Of a DNA stretch of 64,000 bases, positions 1 through 10,800 are shown one piece after another. Source of the stretch: an uncultured Alsobacter sp. (GTDB taxonomy: Bacteria > Pseudomonadota > Alphaproteobacteria > Rhizobiales > Beijerinckiaceae); contig NZ_CAMFHB010000007.1 of assembly GCF_945952055.1 (NCBI RefSeq), positions 62,001 through 126,000 on the forward strand. The letters are read 5' to 3'. A program made the translations under genes and the position numbers. The notes below the pieces were generated by a model. The model made no database searches and was not told the origin of the DNA. It saw only the letters and a program-made list of their open reading frames with translations. Every line of letters starts with the position of its first letter. Positions within the stretch are counted from its first letter, which is position 1.

Positions 1-1
1 G

Positions 2-676
2 CTGAAGACCGCCGCCGTGAAGCCCATCGCGGCGGTGAGCCCGGCGGCCGCCAAGGCCGCGCCGGCCGTCAAGGTCGCCCCCGCATCGAAGGCTGCCCCG
101 GTCGTCAAGGCCTCGGCACCGGTTGTCGCCGTCGCGGCGCCCACGCCGCTAAAGCCCGCTCCGGCCAGCATCGCACCGGCCAAGATCGACGCTCCGAAGC
201 CCGCCGTCGCCGCCAAGGTGGACATCCCCGCGAAGGCCGAAGCCCCTGCAAAGCCCGCCGCGCCCCTGGCGATCCCCGGTGCGCAGGCTCTTCCCAGGGC
301 GCTGAAGGGCGCCGCGGACACCCCTGTCGCCAAGGCGCGTGACGCCTTCTCCGCGGCCCGCCAGTCGACCGAGGCGCTGGCCGCCGGCTTCGGCACCAGC
401 GGCGAGGCGGCCGCCAAGGGCCTCAAGTCCTTCCAGGCCGCGCTGATGGAAGCCGTGCAGGCCAACACCGACGCGACGCTGGGCTACTTCCGCTCCCTCG
501 GAGAGGTGAAGACCCTGTCGGACGCCATCGAGCTGCAGGTCCACACGGCCCGCAGGCAGTTCGAGGCCTTCAGCACCCAGGCCAAGACCCTCGCCGGCAT
601 CGCCAGCCGCACCGCCCAGGAAGCGACCGCTCCCGTCCGCAAGGTCCTGGATTCGTCCCTGCGCCCGGGCTCCTGA
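2..676 (+). CDS. Phasin family protein (5' end outside window)
   Basis: Phasins coat polyhydroxyalkanoate granules in the cytoplasm. The first third is a low-complexity Ala/Lys/Pro/Val segment. The C-terminal ~115 residues read as a helical phasin domain (ARDAFSAARQSTEALAAGF, then SFQAALMEAVQANTDATLGYF). The frame is open to the left window edge, so a GTG at 17 is only a possible start and the true start is probably upstream; the N-terminal length is unknown. The low-complexity N-terminus followed by a phasin domain is common in rhizobial phasins. A PHA-granule-region protein at 42 kb fits a PHA-storing organism. Family assignment rests on composition and the helical C-terminus. Confidence 0.8.
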   Translation: MKTAAVKPIAAVSPAAAKAAPAVKVAPASKAAPVVKASAPVVAVAAPTPLKPAPASIAPAKIDAPKPAVAAKVDIPAKAEAPAKPAAPLAIPGAQALPRALKGAADTPVAKARDAFSAARQSTEALAAGFGTSGEAAAKGLKSFQAALMEAVQANTDATLGYFRSLGEVKTLSDAIELQVHTARRQFEAFSTQAKTLAGIASRTAQEATAPVRKVLDSSLRPGS

Positions 677-783
677 GCTCCGGTCGGCACGCGGGCCATC
701 CGTTTCGCCAGACGCTCGCGGTCACGGCCCGCCAAGGCGGCCCGACTGCGAGTCGCCATTCGCCCGTATCGCAGCCGCCAGGC

Positions 784-2994
<2,211 letters not shown>

Positions 2995-3232
2995 CGTCCG
3001 CACCTGCCTCCACGCACTGTGAAGGCTAGCACGCACACATTCACGGAAAATGAGCGCAAACGCACAGGGCAAGTGCCATGGCGGATCGAAAGTCCTGCGA
3101 AAAACTTACCAATACATGCAAATTTTGATCTTTACGTCTTTAGGTTGCTGATGCACGTGCAGGTCCACCGGCGGCTTGACCCGCCGCGCGACAGTCTGTT
3201 CAAGCCACGCACGCGCAACGACGGAGAGAGCC

Positions 3233-4009
3233 ATGGATCTCGGATTGAAGGGCAGGACGGTTCTGGTCACGGGCGGATCGAAGGGGATCGGCCTCGCCTG
3301 CGCGGCGCTCTTCGCGGCGGAGGGAGCGCGCGTCGCCATCTGCTCCCGCACGAAGGCCAATCTCGAAGCGGCCGCGGGGACGCTCGCTGGGGTCGTCGGC
3401 ATCGCCGCCGATCTGCGCGACGAGGCGGAGGCCTTGCGGGCCGTCGACGAGGCCGAGGCCGCGCTGGGGCCGCTCGACATCCTCGTCAACTCGGCCGGGG
3501 CCGCCGCCCGCACGGTGCCCGCCGAGCTCACCCCGGCACGCTGGCGGGCCGCGTTCGATGCGAAGTTCTTCTCCTACGTCAACGTCATCGATCCGCTGGT
3601 GAAGCGCATGGGGGCGCGCGGACGCGGGGTGATCGTCAACGTCATCGGCAACGGTGGCAAGATCGCCTCGCCGACCCACATCGCCGGCGGATCGGCCAAT
3701 GCGGCGCTGATGCTGGCGACGGCGGGCCTCGCCAACGCCTATGCCGCGAAGGGGGTGCGCGTGGTGGGCGTCAACCCGGGGACCACCGCGACCGACCGCG
3801 TTCGGCAGGGCCTGGAAGCCGAAGCGGCCCTTCAGAAGACGACCGTCGCGGCGGCGGAAGCCACCGCGGTGGCGCGAATTCCCCTCGGCCGCTTCGCGGC
3901 GCCGGACGAGGTCGCGCGGGCCGTCGTGTTCCTGGCCAGCGATGCCGCGTCCTACATCACCGGCGTGAACATCTCGATGGACGGCGGCACCGTTCCCTCC
4001 ATCCTGTGA
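3233..4009 (+). CDS. SDR-fold protein lacking the Ser-Tyr-Lys catalytic residues
   Basis: 258-residue Rossmann-fold protein of the short-chain dehydrogenase/reductase superfamily. The cofactor motif TGGSKGIG (13-20) and the NSAG motif (86-89) are intact, and the C-terminus has the usual ASDAASYITG-type end. Where classical SDRs have the catalytic Ser and YxxxK, this protein reads VIGNGG (about 139) and GGSAN (152-156), so Tyr and Lys are replaced by Gly and Asn. It may bind NAD(P) without classical SDR chemistry, or use other residues. The ATG at 3233 has a GGAGAG ribosome site 5 nt upstream; an ATG at 3176 lies in a poorly coding stretch. It converges on glnII across a shared hairpin. Confidence 0.85.
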   Translation: MDLGLKGRTVLVTGGSKGIGLACAALFAAEGARVAICSRTKANLEAAAGTLAGVVGIAADLRDEAEALRAVDEAEAALGPLDILVNSAGAAARTVPAELTPARWRAAFDAKFFSYVNVIDPLVKRMGARGRGVIVNVIGNGGKIASPTHIAGGSANAALMLATAGLANAYAAKGVRVVGVNPGTTATDRVRQGLEAEAALQKTTVAAAEATAVARIPLGRFAAPDEVARAVVFLASDAASYITGVNISMDGGTVPSIL

Positions 4010-4076
4010 GAGCGCGTCGGCCCGCCGACCCCAGCGCCGAGAGGTCGCACCAGGCGTGACGGTCCCTCGACAACGG

Positions 4077-4106
4077 AAAAGGCGGCGGGAGACATCCCCC
4101 GCCGCC
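4077..4106 (-). terminator. Rho-independent terminator of glnII
   Basis: A 9-bp perfect GC stem (GGCGGCGGG 4081-4089 with CCCGCCGCC 4098-4106, 8-nt loop) lies between two convergent genes. On the minus strand it is followed by TTTT (4080-4077), as expected for a glnII terminator. It may also slow transcription from the SDR gene. Confidence 0.75.
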
Positions 4107-4137
4107 TGAAAGCGTCGTCGCGTCGGTCAAGCCTGGA

Positions 4138-5166
4138 TCAGGCGGCCTTGGCGAGCGGAACGGTCGCGATCGTCTTCAGGATCTGCGAGGCGATCTGGTA
4201 GGGGTCGCCCTGGGAGTTCGGGCGGCGATCCTCGAGATAGCCCTTCCAGCCGTTGTTCGCGAAGCTGTGCGGCACGCGGATCGAAGCACCACGGTCCGCG
4301 ATGCCCCACGAGAAGGTGTGGATCGAGGCCGTCTCGTGCTTGCCGGTGAGGCGCATGTGGTTGTCGGGGCCGTAGACCGCGATGTGGTCGGCGCGGGCCG
4401 CGCCGAAAGCCGCCATCAGGGACTCGAAGTAATCCTTGCCGCCCACCTCACGCATGTGAGTGGTCGAGAAGTTGCAGTGCATGCCCGAGCCGTTCCAGTC
4501 GGTGTCGCCGAGCGGCTTGCAGTGCCACTCCACGTCCACGCCGTACTTCTCGGTCAGGCGCTCGAGGATGTAGCGGGCGAGCCACATCTCGTCGGCGGCA
4601 CGCTTGGAGCCCTTGCCGAAGATCTGGAATTCCCACTGGCCCTTGGCCACCTCGGCGTTGATGCCCTCATGGTTGAGGCCAGCCGCGAGGCAGATGTCGA
4701 GATGCTCCTCGACGATCTGGCGGGCGACGTCGCCGACGTTCTTGTAGCCGACGGCGGTGTAGTACGGGCCCTGCGGCGCCGGGTACCCGAAGTCCGGGAA
4801 GCCGAGCGGACGGCCGTTCTTGTACAGGAAGTACTCCTGCTCGAAGCCGAACCACGCGCCCTCGTCGTCGAGGATGGTGGCGCGCTTGTTCGACGGATGC
4901 GGGGTCTTGCCGTCCGGCATCATCACTTCGCACAGCACCAGGGCGCCGTTCTTGCGGGTGACGTCGGGAACGATGCGCACGGGCTTCAGCACGCAGTCGG
5001 AGCTGTGGCCCTCGGCCTGCAGGGTCGACGAGCCGTCGAAGCCCCAGTACGGCAACTGCTCCAACGTCGGGAAGCTGTCGAATTCCTTGATCTGCGTCTT
5101 GCCACGCAGGTTCGGCGTCGGGGTGTACCCGTCCAGCCAGATGTATTCGAGCTTGTACTTGGTCAT
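4138..5166 (-). CDS. glnII: Glutamine synthetase type II (eukaryote-like GSII)
   Basis: Makes glutamine from glutamate, ammonia and ATP in the cytoplasm. At 342 residues it has GSII rather than GSI (~470) length. The N-terminus (MTKYKLEYIWLDGYTPTPN) and WGFDGSSTLQAEGHSSDC are strongly typical of rhizobial GlnII. Other conserved blocks include FGFEQEYFLY-like WFGFEQEYFLY, NGSGMHCNFSTTHMR and the phosphate-binding NRGASIRVP equivalent DRGASIRVP. No GSI-type adenylylation tyrosine is expected in this family. It is a single-gene unit with its own sigma-54 promoter at 5253-5268 and a terminator at 4077-4106. In rhizobia glnII is activated by NtrC under nitrogen limitation, and the promoter fits that. 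Confidence 0.97.
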   Translation of the reverse strand: MTKYKLEYIWLDGYTPTPNLRGKTQIKEFDSFPTLEQLPYWGFDGSSTLQAEGHSSDCVLKPVRIVPDVTRKNGALVLCEVMMPDGKTPHPSNKRATILDDEGAWFGFEQEYFLYKNGRPLGFPDFGYPAPQGPYYTAVGYKNVGDVARQIVEEHLDICLAAGLNHEGINAEVAKGQWEFQIFGKGSKRAADEMWLARYILERLTEKYGVDVEWHCKPLGDTDWNGSGMHCNFSTTHMREVGGKDYFESLMAAFGAARADHIAVYGPDNHMRLTGKHETASIHTFSWGIADRGASIRVPHSFANNGWKGYLEDRRPNSQGDPYQIASQILKTIATVPLAKAA

Positions 5167-5252
5167 CGGTCGTCTCTCACGCTTTGACGGGTCGTCGCGC
5201 CCTCGCGGTGGGTCTCGAAAACCCCGGTGACGCGCACGGTCCCCCAGTGCAA

Positions 5253-5268
5253 AGCAGAGAACGTGCCA
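5253..5268 (-). promoter_or_regulatory. Sigma-54 (-24/-12) promoter of glnII
   Basis: The minus strand reads TGGCACGTTCTCTGCT. GG and GC are separated by exactly 10 nt, as the RpoN consensus TGGCACG-N4-TTGC requires, with one mismatch (C for the first T of the -12 element). Transcription would start near 5242, giving a ~75-nt leader with a GAGAG ribosome site before the ATG at 5166. Known rhizobial glnII promoters are of this type. I did not find a clear NtrC enhancer. Confidence 0.8.
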
Positions 5269-5350
5269 GAGCTGACGATACGCCGCGCGCCATCGTCATC
5301 CTCGGAGCATCTGCATCTTGAGCCGGCCCGGGTTGCCTCACTCTCGACGC

Positions 5351-5437
5351 ATCATGGCCGGGCCTTGGCCCGGCCACCCACGACGGGAGAATGGCGCCGG
5401 CCAAGTCGCGGGTCCCGGGCCCGAGCCCGGGGATGAC
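5351..5437. repeat. Dispersed double-hairpin intergenic repeat, copy 1
   Basis: First of the family of ~87-bp repeats in this window. The outer arms are versions of TCATGGCCGGGC...GCCCGGGGATGAC and the inner part contains ACCCACGAC...AAGTCGCGGG. This copy is the most diverged in the inner right arm. It lies in the glnII upstream gap. Confidence 0.8.
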
Positions 5438-5593
5438 GGCTGGGTGGCGGGCTTCGAACGCTATGATCACAAAATAGCCTGACAGCCTAAAAAATAGGCG
5501 CGCTCGAACTTAATAAAGATGCAATCTGGGAACCTTATGCTTGTCCGGACGTTGCCGACAGGGTCACCGATCCAGTCCGGAAGGGAGGCACAC
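5438..5593. other. AT-rich gap upstream of the small gene at 5594
   Basis: The glnII-to-5594 gap (427 bp) holds the sigma-54 promoter, repeat copy 1 and this AT-rich stretch. It contains a small inverted repeat GCCTA-aaaaa-TAGGC (5485-5499) and AATAAAG (5512-5518), and is probably the promoter region of the small downstream gene. I see no RNA gene in it. Confidence 0.4.
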
Positions 5594-5788
5594 ATGCCTG
5601 AGCATCCCGAGCGCAAGTCAGCCGTCATCTACCCGTTCCCGAGCCGCCCGCGCGTGGCGGGAGGTGATCTTCGCCAGAAGCTCCGCGACCCGGCCACCCC
5701 CGGGACCGGCTATCCGGCGACGACTTTCGGCAGCGGCTGGTACCACGACGCCGCCATCCGCGAGAGCGCGCCCGACCGCAAGCCCTGA
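5594..5788 (+). CDS. Small conserved-looking protein of unknown function (64 aa)
   Basis: I do not recognise this protein with certainty. It is short, soluble and Pro/Arg-rich, beginning MPEHPERKSAVIYPFPSRPR and ending near GSGWYHDAAIRESAPDRKP. Short rhizobial proteins with an IYPFP-type N-terminus exist, but I cannot name a family. The ATG at 5594 has a strong ribosome site (AAGGGAGG, 5581-5588), which is why it is preferred over the in-frame ATG at 5519. No membrane segment or signal peptide is visible. Confidence 0.6.
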   Translation: MPEHPERKSAVIYPFPSRPRVAGGDLRQKLRDPATPGTGYPATTFGSGWYHDAAIRESAPDRKP

Positions 5789-5945
5789 ACGCCGGGCCAA
5801 GCCTGACGGCGCGCCTCGAGCCGCGCCGGCCGCCGGTCCGTGTCGACGACCGTGTAAACGCATGGGCAACCGTCCCGACGGGATGAGCTTGCCGCCACCT
5901 CTGATTGCGGGTTCCGTGGAGCCGTTTCAGTAGGTGTTGTTCGTG

Positions 5946-6542
5946 ATGTCGTCTATTGCCGATTACCTGGACAAGTGTACCTCCCCATCCTCACGCGACC
6001 CGATGGGCAGGCTCGACTACGCGCTGTTCGCGACGCTGAATCTCGCCGGATGGGTCCTGCTGGACCAGTGGCTGGGTCCGTACGGGCCGCAACGCCAGGC
6101 TGACGCCGTCACGCTCATCGAGACCTTCTGGCCGGTCGCGCTGGTCCTCGAATGGACGTTCCTGTGCGCGACCCTCAACCGCGCCGCCGAGGCGCGACTG
6201 CTGCCGAAGGAGATCCTGCCGTTCTATCTGCCGGGCCGGTTGCTGGCGCTGGTCCACGTGGTCGTGTTCGCCCAGGGCTTCCAGCTCGCTCTGATCGCCT
6301 GCGTCGCAGCCGCTCCCATCGTCTTCCTCCTGATCTGCCCGGCTCCCAGCTGGTCCCTCGATCCGCAGCGCCCTGCCTCTCCCGCCCCTCCGGAGCGGCG
6401 CAGCAAGCGCCGGGACGACGACGACGACAGCGGCTCAGGCTGGTCGGGCAGTTACGGCGGGGACGGCTCGTCCTGCAGCCGGGAACCCTCGTCCTGCGAC
6501 ATCGGCTCCTCCTGCTCCGATGGCGGATCGTCGGGAGACTGA
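5946..6542 (+). CDS. DUF805-like membrane protein, tandem paralogue 1, with Ser/Asp/Cys-rich tail
   Basis: First of three adjacent homologous membrane proteins. Shared blocks are MGRLDYALFATLNLAGWVLL, a GPYGPxRQ motif, LEWTFLCATLNRA and LPGRLLALVH, followed by a hydrophobic segment. The order GR-x-DY, then an NRA(H)D-like block, then hydrophobic helices resembles DUF805 (GRxxRxxFW, RRLHDTG), so I infer a distant relationship. About three membrane segments are predicted. Only this copy carries a ~50-residue tail with RRSKRRDDDDD then Ser/Gly runs and three cysteines spaced C-x6-C-x5-C. ATG 5946 was chosen because the other two paralogues begin M(S/G)S(L/I)xD(Y/F); a GTG at 5934 is possible. 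Confidence 0.75.
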   Translation: MSSIADYLDKCTSPSSRDPMGRLDYALFATLNLAGWVLLDQWLGPYGPQRQADAVTLIETFWPVALVLEWTFLCATLNRAAEARLLPKEILPFYLPGRLLALVHVVVFAQGFQLALIACVAAAPIVFLLICPAPSWSLDPQRPASPAPPERRSKRRDDDDDSGSGWSGSYGGDGSSCSREPSSCDIGSSCSDGGSSGD

Positions 6543-6627
6543 GGGCGCAACACGAAGGCCGGGGAAGCCTCATGCCCACTGCGCTCGATAGACGGTTGCG
6601 TCGCACCAGAATTGAACATCCAGAAAC

Positions 6628-6643
6628 CGTATCGATTGATACG
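6628..6643. promoter_or_regulatory. Inverted repeat upstream of paralogue 2
   Basis: CGTATC-GATT-GATACG, a perfect 6-bp inverted repeat in an AT-rich island between the first and second DUF805-like genes. It may be an operator; no regulator is adjacent. Confidence 0.4.
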
Positions 6644-6658
6644 ATTTGAATTTGCATC

Positions 6659-6700
6659 AATATTCGATTTGGATGGCGATGCTTTCATATCGCGAATATT
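6659..6700. promoter_or_regulatory. Second, wider inverted repeat before paralogue 2
   Basis: AATATTCG (6659-6666) and CGAATATT (6693-6700) are perfect inverted arms 26 bp apart, ending 3 bp before the ATG at 6704. The low local GC contrasts strongly with the flanks and suggests a promoter or operator region. Confidence 0.4.
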
Positions 6701-6703
6701 GTC

Positions 6704-7315
6704 ATGAGCTCTCTTCAAGACTATTGCATCAAGGTGACGAGGCCGTGGTCAGACCTCACGATGACCAGGGTCGACTTCGCCCTGTTCACGGCTCTCAACC
6801 TGGCGGGGTGGGCCCTGCTGAACGTCATCCTCGGTCCCTACGGTCCGGACAGACAGGCCCATGCCTGGGCCCTGCTGCAGAAGGGCGGGTTCATCGCCTT
6901 CGCGCTCGAATGGACCTACCTGTCCGCGAGCTTCAACCGCGCTGCCGATGCAGGGATCGAGAAGCACAAGTTCTTCCTCGGCTATTGCCCCGGGCGCATG
7001 CTCGCGCTGACGCACGTCATCGTCGTGCCCGATCCGCTGACGGCCGTGATCACCGTGATCCTGGCGGCTGGCCCCGTCCTCGTCCTCTTGCTCTGCGGAA
7101 CCGGCAGGTGGCTGCCCGGGATGATCCTGCCCACCGCGCTGGTCATCATGGACGCAGCCGATACCCCGAACTACCCCACGAACGACGGGGGGGCCGGCTC
7201 GTTCTTCGCCCAACGCTTTTTCGATGCAACGGGCGAGCGGCATCGGCGCGAAGCCGCCCGCAAGCGTTCCACGAACGGTTCAACGGCCGGGCCAGCGAGC
7301 AACGGCCCTGGATGA
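6704..7315 (+). CDS. DUF805-like membrane protein, tandem paralogue 2
   Basis: 203 residues, beginning MSSLQDYCIKVTRPWSDL. It shares the family blocks with its neighbours: TRVDFALFTALNLAGWALLN, GPYGPDRQ, LEWTYLSASFNRAADAGIEKHKF, and CPGRMLALTHVIVVPDPL, followed by two strongly hydrophobic stretches (~100-140). The N-terminal RPWSDL...R(V/I)D block is shared almost exactly with paralogue 3. The C-terminus is polar with Arg-rich residues and no homology to the other tails. A weak GAATATT region rather than a strong ribosome site precedes the ATG. Integral inner-membrane location is inferred; function unknown. Confidence 0.75.
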   Translation: MSSLQDYCIKVTRPWSDLTMTRVDFALFTALNLAGWALLNVILGPYGPDRQAHAWALLQKGGFIAFALEWTYLSASFNRAADAGIEKHKFFLGYCPGRMLALTHVIVVPDPLTAVITVILAAGPVLVLLLCGTGRWLPGMILPTALVIMDAADTPNYPTNDGGAGSFFAQRFFDATGERHRREAARKRSTNGSTAGPASNGPG

Positions 7316-7405
7316 GGCCGCTCTCCTGACCAAACGACGCCGGACCTGCCATGCAGAGGGCGCCCGGGCGTCGCGTGAGCGGCCACTTCCTCAGGTGCTA
7401 GTTCC

Positions 7406-8041
7406 GTGGGCTCCATTCGCGACTTTTCGATCCTGATCACCCGTCCGTGGTCCGACCTGCCGATGGGAAGGATCGACTACATTCTTTTCGCCATCCTGAA
7501 CCTCGCCGTCTGGGCCCTGCTCAACATCGTTGCGGGTCCGTACGGGCCTGCGCGGGAGCTCATGGCCCAGGCCCTGGTCGCCCGCTACGGCCTCCTCGCG
7601 GCAGCGATCGAATGGACCTTTCTGTCGGCCAGCCTGAACCGCGCGCACGACACCGGCTGCCCCAGGCTCAAGTTTCTCTGCGTCTACGCGCCGGGGCGGA
7701 TGCTGGCCCTGTACCACATGCTGGTCGTGCCGACGCCGTTCATGGCCTGCGTCACCCTCGTCGCGGTCGCCGTGCCGTTGGGCTTCCTCATGATCTGCGG
7801 ACCGGAGCGTTGGCTGTCGGGACTGACGTGGCCGACGATCGACCTCATCTTCAACACGATCATCTACATGCTGTTCTTCGGCCGGGACCATACGGGCCTC
7901 GGCTACAGGCCTCACCACGAGTTCCTGGAACACGTGGCGGCGTCCGACTATGAGCGCCGCCAGCGTGCGCTCGCCAGGATGGACCCGCGAGACCGGCTGC
8001 CCTGGTCACCCGAAGACCGACCAGCCCATCCGGGTCGCTAG
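7406..8041 (+). CDS. DUF805-like membrane protein, tandem paralogue 3
   Basis: 211 residues from a GTG start ([19 protein letters not shown]). It is the copy closest to classical DUF805: [20 protein letters not shown] and [14 protein letters not shown] parallel the GRxxRxxFW and RRLHDTG blocks. Four hydrophobic stretches are visible, the last at [15 protein letters not shown]. The tail is charged ([19 protein letters not shown]). Its last 36 bp overlap the 3' end of the convergent glutaminase gene. The Cys-Pro following HDTG replaces the usual Gly-Ser-Gly-Trp of DUF805. Confidence 0.75.
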   Translation: MGSIRDFSILITRPWSDLPMGRIDYILFAILNLAVWALLNIVAGPYGPARELMAQALVARYGLLAAAIEWTFLSASLNRAHDTGCPRLKFLCVYAPGRMLALYHMLVVPTPFMACVTLVAVAVPLGFLMICGPERWLSGLTWPTIDLIFNTIIYMLFFGRDHTGLGYRPHHEFLEHVAASDYERRQRALARMDPRDRLPWSPEDRPAHPGR

Positions 8042-8956
8042 CGCCTCGAGCGCGATCCGTCCCAGGTGCGAGTTGCCGGAGGCGTCCAGACCGGGGGACC
8101 AGACGGCGATGGATGCCTGACCGGGAACGATGGCGAGGATCCCTCCCCCCACCCCGCTCTTGCCGGGCAGGCCGACGCGATAGGCGAACTCGCCCGAGCC
8201 GTCGTAGTGGCCGCACATCATCATCAGCGAGTTGATGCGCCGCGCCCGCTCGGGCTTCACCACGAAGAGCCCCGTGGAGGGATTGCGGCCCTTGTAGGCG
8301 AGGAAGCGGCCGGCCATGGCGAGCTGGCGGCACGACATCGCCAGGGCGCAGTGGTGGAAGTAGACGCCCAGCGTGTACTCGACCGGGTTCTCGATGATCC
8401 CGAACGACTTCATGTAATTGGCCAGCGCCGCGTTGCGGAAGCCGGTGCGCTGCTCCGAGGCCGCCACCTCGCGGTCGATGTGGATCGTCTGGTCGTCGGC
8501 CAGGAACTGCATGAAGCGCAGGATCTCGCCCAGCGCCTCCTTGGGCTTGTGGCCGGAGAGGATGACGTCCGTCGTGGCGATGGCGCCGGCGTTGATGAAG
8601 GGATTGCGGGGAACGCCCTTCTCGAACTCGAGCTGCACGATCGAGTTGAAGGCGCTGCCCGAGGGTTCGCGGCCCACCCGCTTCCACAGCCTGTCGCCGA
8701 CCATGCCGAGCGCCAGGGTCAGCGTGAACACCTTGGAGATGCTCTGGATGGAGAACGGCACCTCCGCGTCACCCCCCATGAACACCTCGCCGTCCGCATC
8801 CACGACGCACAGTCCAAAGCGCGCGGGATCGACCGTGGCGAGCTCGGGGATGTAGCTCGCGACGGTCCCCCGGTCCGGACGCGCGGCCATGACCTCGGCG
8901 ATGTCGGACACGGCGGTCCGCAGGAGCGACTTGTCGGTGGTGGCGGCGATGCTCAT
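8006..8956 (-). CDS. glsA: Glutaminase
   Basis: Converts glutamine to glutamate and ammonia in the cytoplasm. The 316-residue length and serine-beta-lactamase-like fold are standard for bacterial glutaminase. The catalytic Ser-x-x-Lys is S72-I-S-K75 in IQSISKVF. Other typical blocks are [27 protein letters not shown] and the [25 protein letters not shown]-terminal block. It is monocistronic, with its stop 36 bp inside the end of the convergent membrane-protein gene. Together with GSII nearby it covers both directions of glutamine turnover, though nothing shows co-regulation. Confidence 0.95.
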   Translation of the reverse strand: MSIAATTDKSLLRTAVSDIAEVMAARPDRGTVASYIPELATVDPARFGLCVVDADGEVFMGGDAEVPFSIQSISKVFTLTLALGMVGDRLWKRVGREPSGSAFNSIVQLEFEKGVPRNPFINAGAIATTDVILSGHKPKEALGEILRFMQFLADDQTIHIDREVAASEQRTGFRNAALANYMKSFGIIENPVEYTLGVYFHHCALAMSCRQLAMAGRFLAYKGRNPSTGLFVVKPERARRINSLMMMCGHYDGSGEFAYRVGLPGKSGVGGGILAIVPGQASIAVWSPGLDASGNSHLGRIALEALATRMGWSVFG

Positions 8957-9102
8957 GGGCGTGCGCGGGTTCCGGACGGGCCAGCGGTGTGCATCGCTTG
9001 GGCCGCCGAGGCAAGCCTATGTTCCGGGCAGTTCCGGGGGATTGGCCCCGCGGGGCGTTATCGGCGGCTGTCTCCGGAAAGGGTCGCTGCACTCCCGCCG
9101 CG

Positions 9103-9190
9103 CGTCATGGCGGGGCTTGGCCCGGGCACCCACGACGTCAGGATGGCCCCGGAAAAGTCGTGGATGGCCGGGCCAGGCCCGGCCAGGACG
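9103..9190. repeat. Dispersed double-hairpin intergenic repeat, copy 2
   Basis: Outer arms GTCATGGCGGGGCTTGGCCC and GGCCGGGCCAGGCCCGGCCA; inner arms CCCACGAC and GTCGTGG. It occupies the gap between glutaminase and the GntR gene. Confidence 0.85.
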
Positions 9191-9242
9191 GCGGAGAGGT
9201 CCGAGCTGACAAGGGGCATTGGGGGCGGATGGCCCGAAGGGG

Positions 9243-10082
9243 CTACCCGCCCTCCGCGGCGCGCAGTCTTCTGTGCCTCAGCATGCGGCCGGACGAGCGT
9301 TGCCAGGCGTCTTCCATGAGGGCCATGCGCCAGTCGAGCACGGCGTTGATGGCGGCCGGGTCGCCGGACTTCAGCGCCGCCAGGGTCTCGTCCTGCGCCC
9401 GCATCGACAGCTCGCCGCTGGCACGCTCCACGAGCGACTCGATGCGCAGCGGTTCCAGCCAGTCGAGCAGGGTGCGCATCACCTGCACCAGCAGCCGGTT
9501 GCCCGTGGACTGCGCCACCGCCAGGTCGAAGCGGATGCAGGAGATGTTGAGCTGGAGCTTGGACCGATGGTCCAGCGCCTTGCGGTCCGCAGCGAGCACG
9601 GCGCGACCGAAGGCGATCGCCTCGCGCATGCGGTCGAAATCGTCGTCGCGAGCGTAGAGGGCCGCCGTCTCGCAGATACGCGGCATGAACAGGCGACGCG
9701 CCTCCAGGATCTCGTCCATCTCGCCGGGCCGCAGCGCCATCGGGCGAACCGGCACCAGCTCGTCGGCCACGAACATGCCTCCGCCGGCGCCGGGCTTCAC
9801 GACCAGGATGCCGCCCTCGACGAGGTGGCGGACGGCCTCGCGAATGGTCGGACGGCTCGACTGGAACTGCCCCACCAGCGCGCGCTCGGAAGGGAGCTTG
9901 TCGCCGAGCCGCAGGGCGCCCTCGCGGATGGCGGCGGAGATGCGGTCCGCCACCTCGCCGCTCTGGCTCGGCACGTCGAGGGGCGCGAACCAGATCGAGC
10001 GTGGCCCGCCGCCGGTGGGCACGGACCAGCCGACGATGTCGGAGGTGAGCCGGTCGAGAAAGGCGCCGGGCGCGGGATTCAC
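9243..10082 (-). CDS. GntR-family (FadR/FCD) transcriptional regulator
   Basis: 279-residue regulator with an N-terminal winged helix (~40-105; VADRISAAIREGALRLGDKL, PSERALVGQFQSSRPTIREA, VRHLVEGGILVVKPGAGGGM) and an all-helical FCD ligand domain (~115-265). FCD regulators typically repress catabolic operons and release DNA on binding an organic acid. It is the last gene of the leftward SDR-Liv unit, 4 bp after livF, so it probably controls this unit. The palindrome at 15792-15812 is the obvious candidate target. The ~35-residue extension before the winged helix is unexplained; the true start could be downstream. Confidence 0.9.
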   Translation of the reverse strand: MNPAPGAFLDRLTSDIVGWSVPTGGGPRSIWFAPLDVPSQSGEVADRISAAIREGALRLGDKLPSERALVGQFQSSRPTIREAVRHLVEGGILVVKPGAGGGMFVADELVPVRPMALRPGEMDEILEARRLFMPRICETAALYARDDDFDRMREAIAFGRAVLAADRKALDHRSKLQLNISCIRFDLAVAQSTGNRLLVQVMRTLLDWLEPLRIESLVERASGELSMRAQDETLAALKSGDPAAINAVLDWRMALMEDAWQRSSGRMLRHRRLRAAEGG

Positions 10083-10086
10083 GGGT

Positions 10087-10786
<700 letters not shown>

Positions 10787-10800
<14 letters not shown>

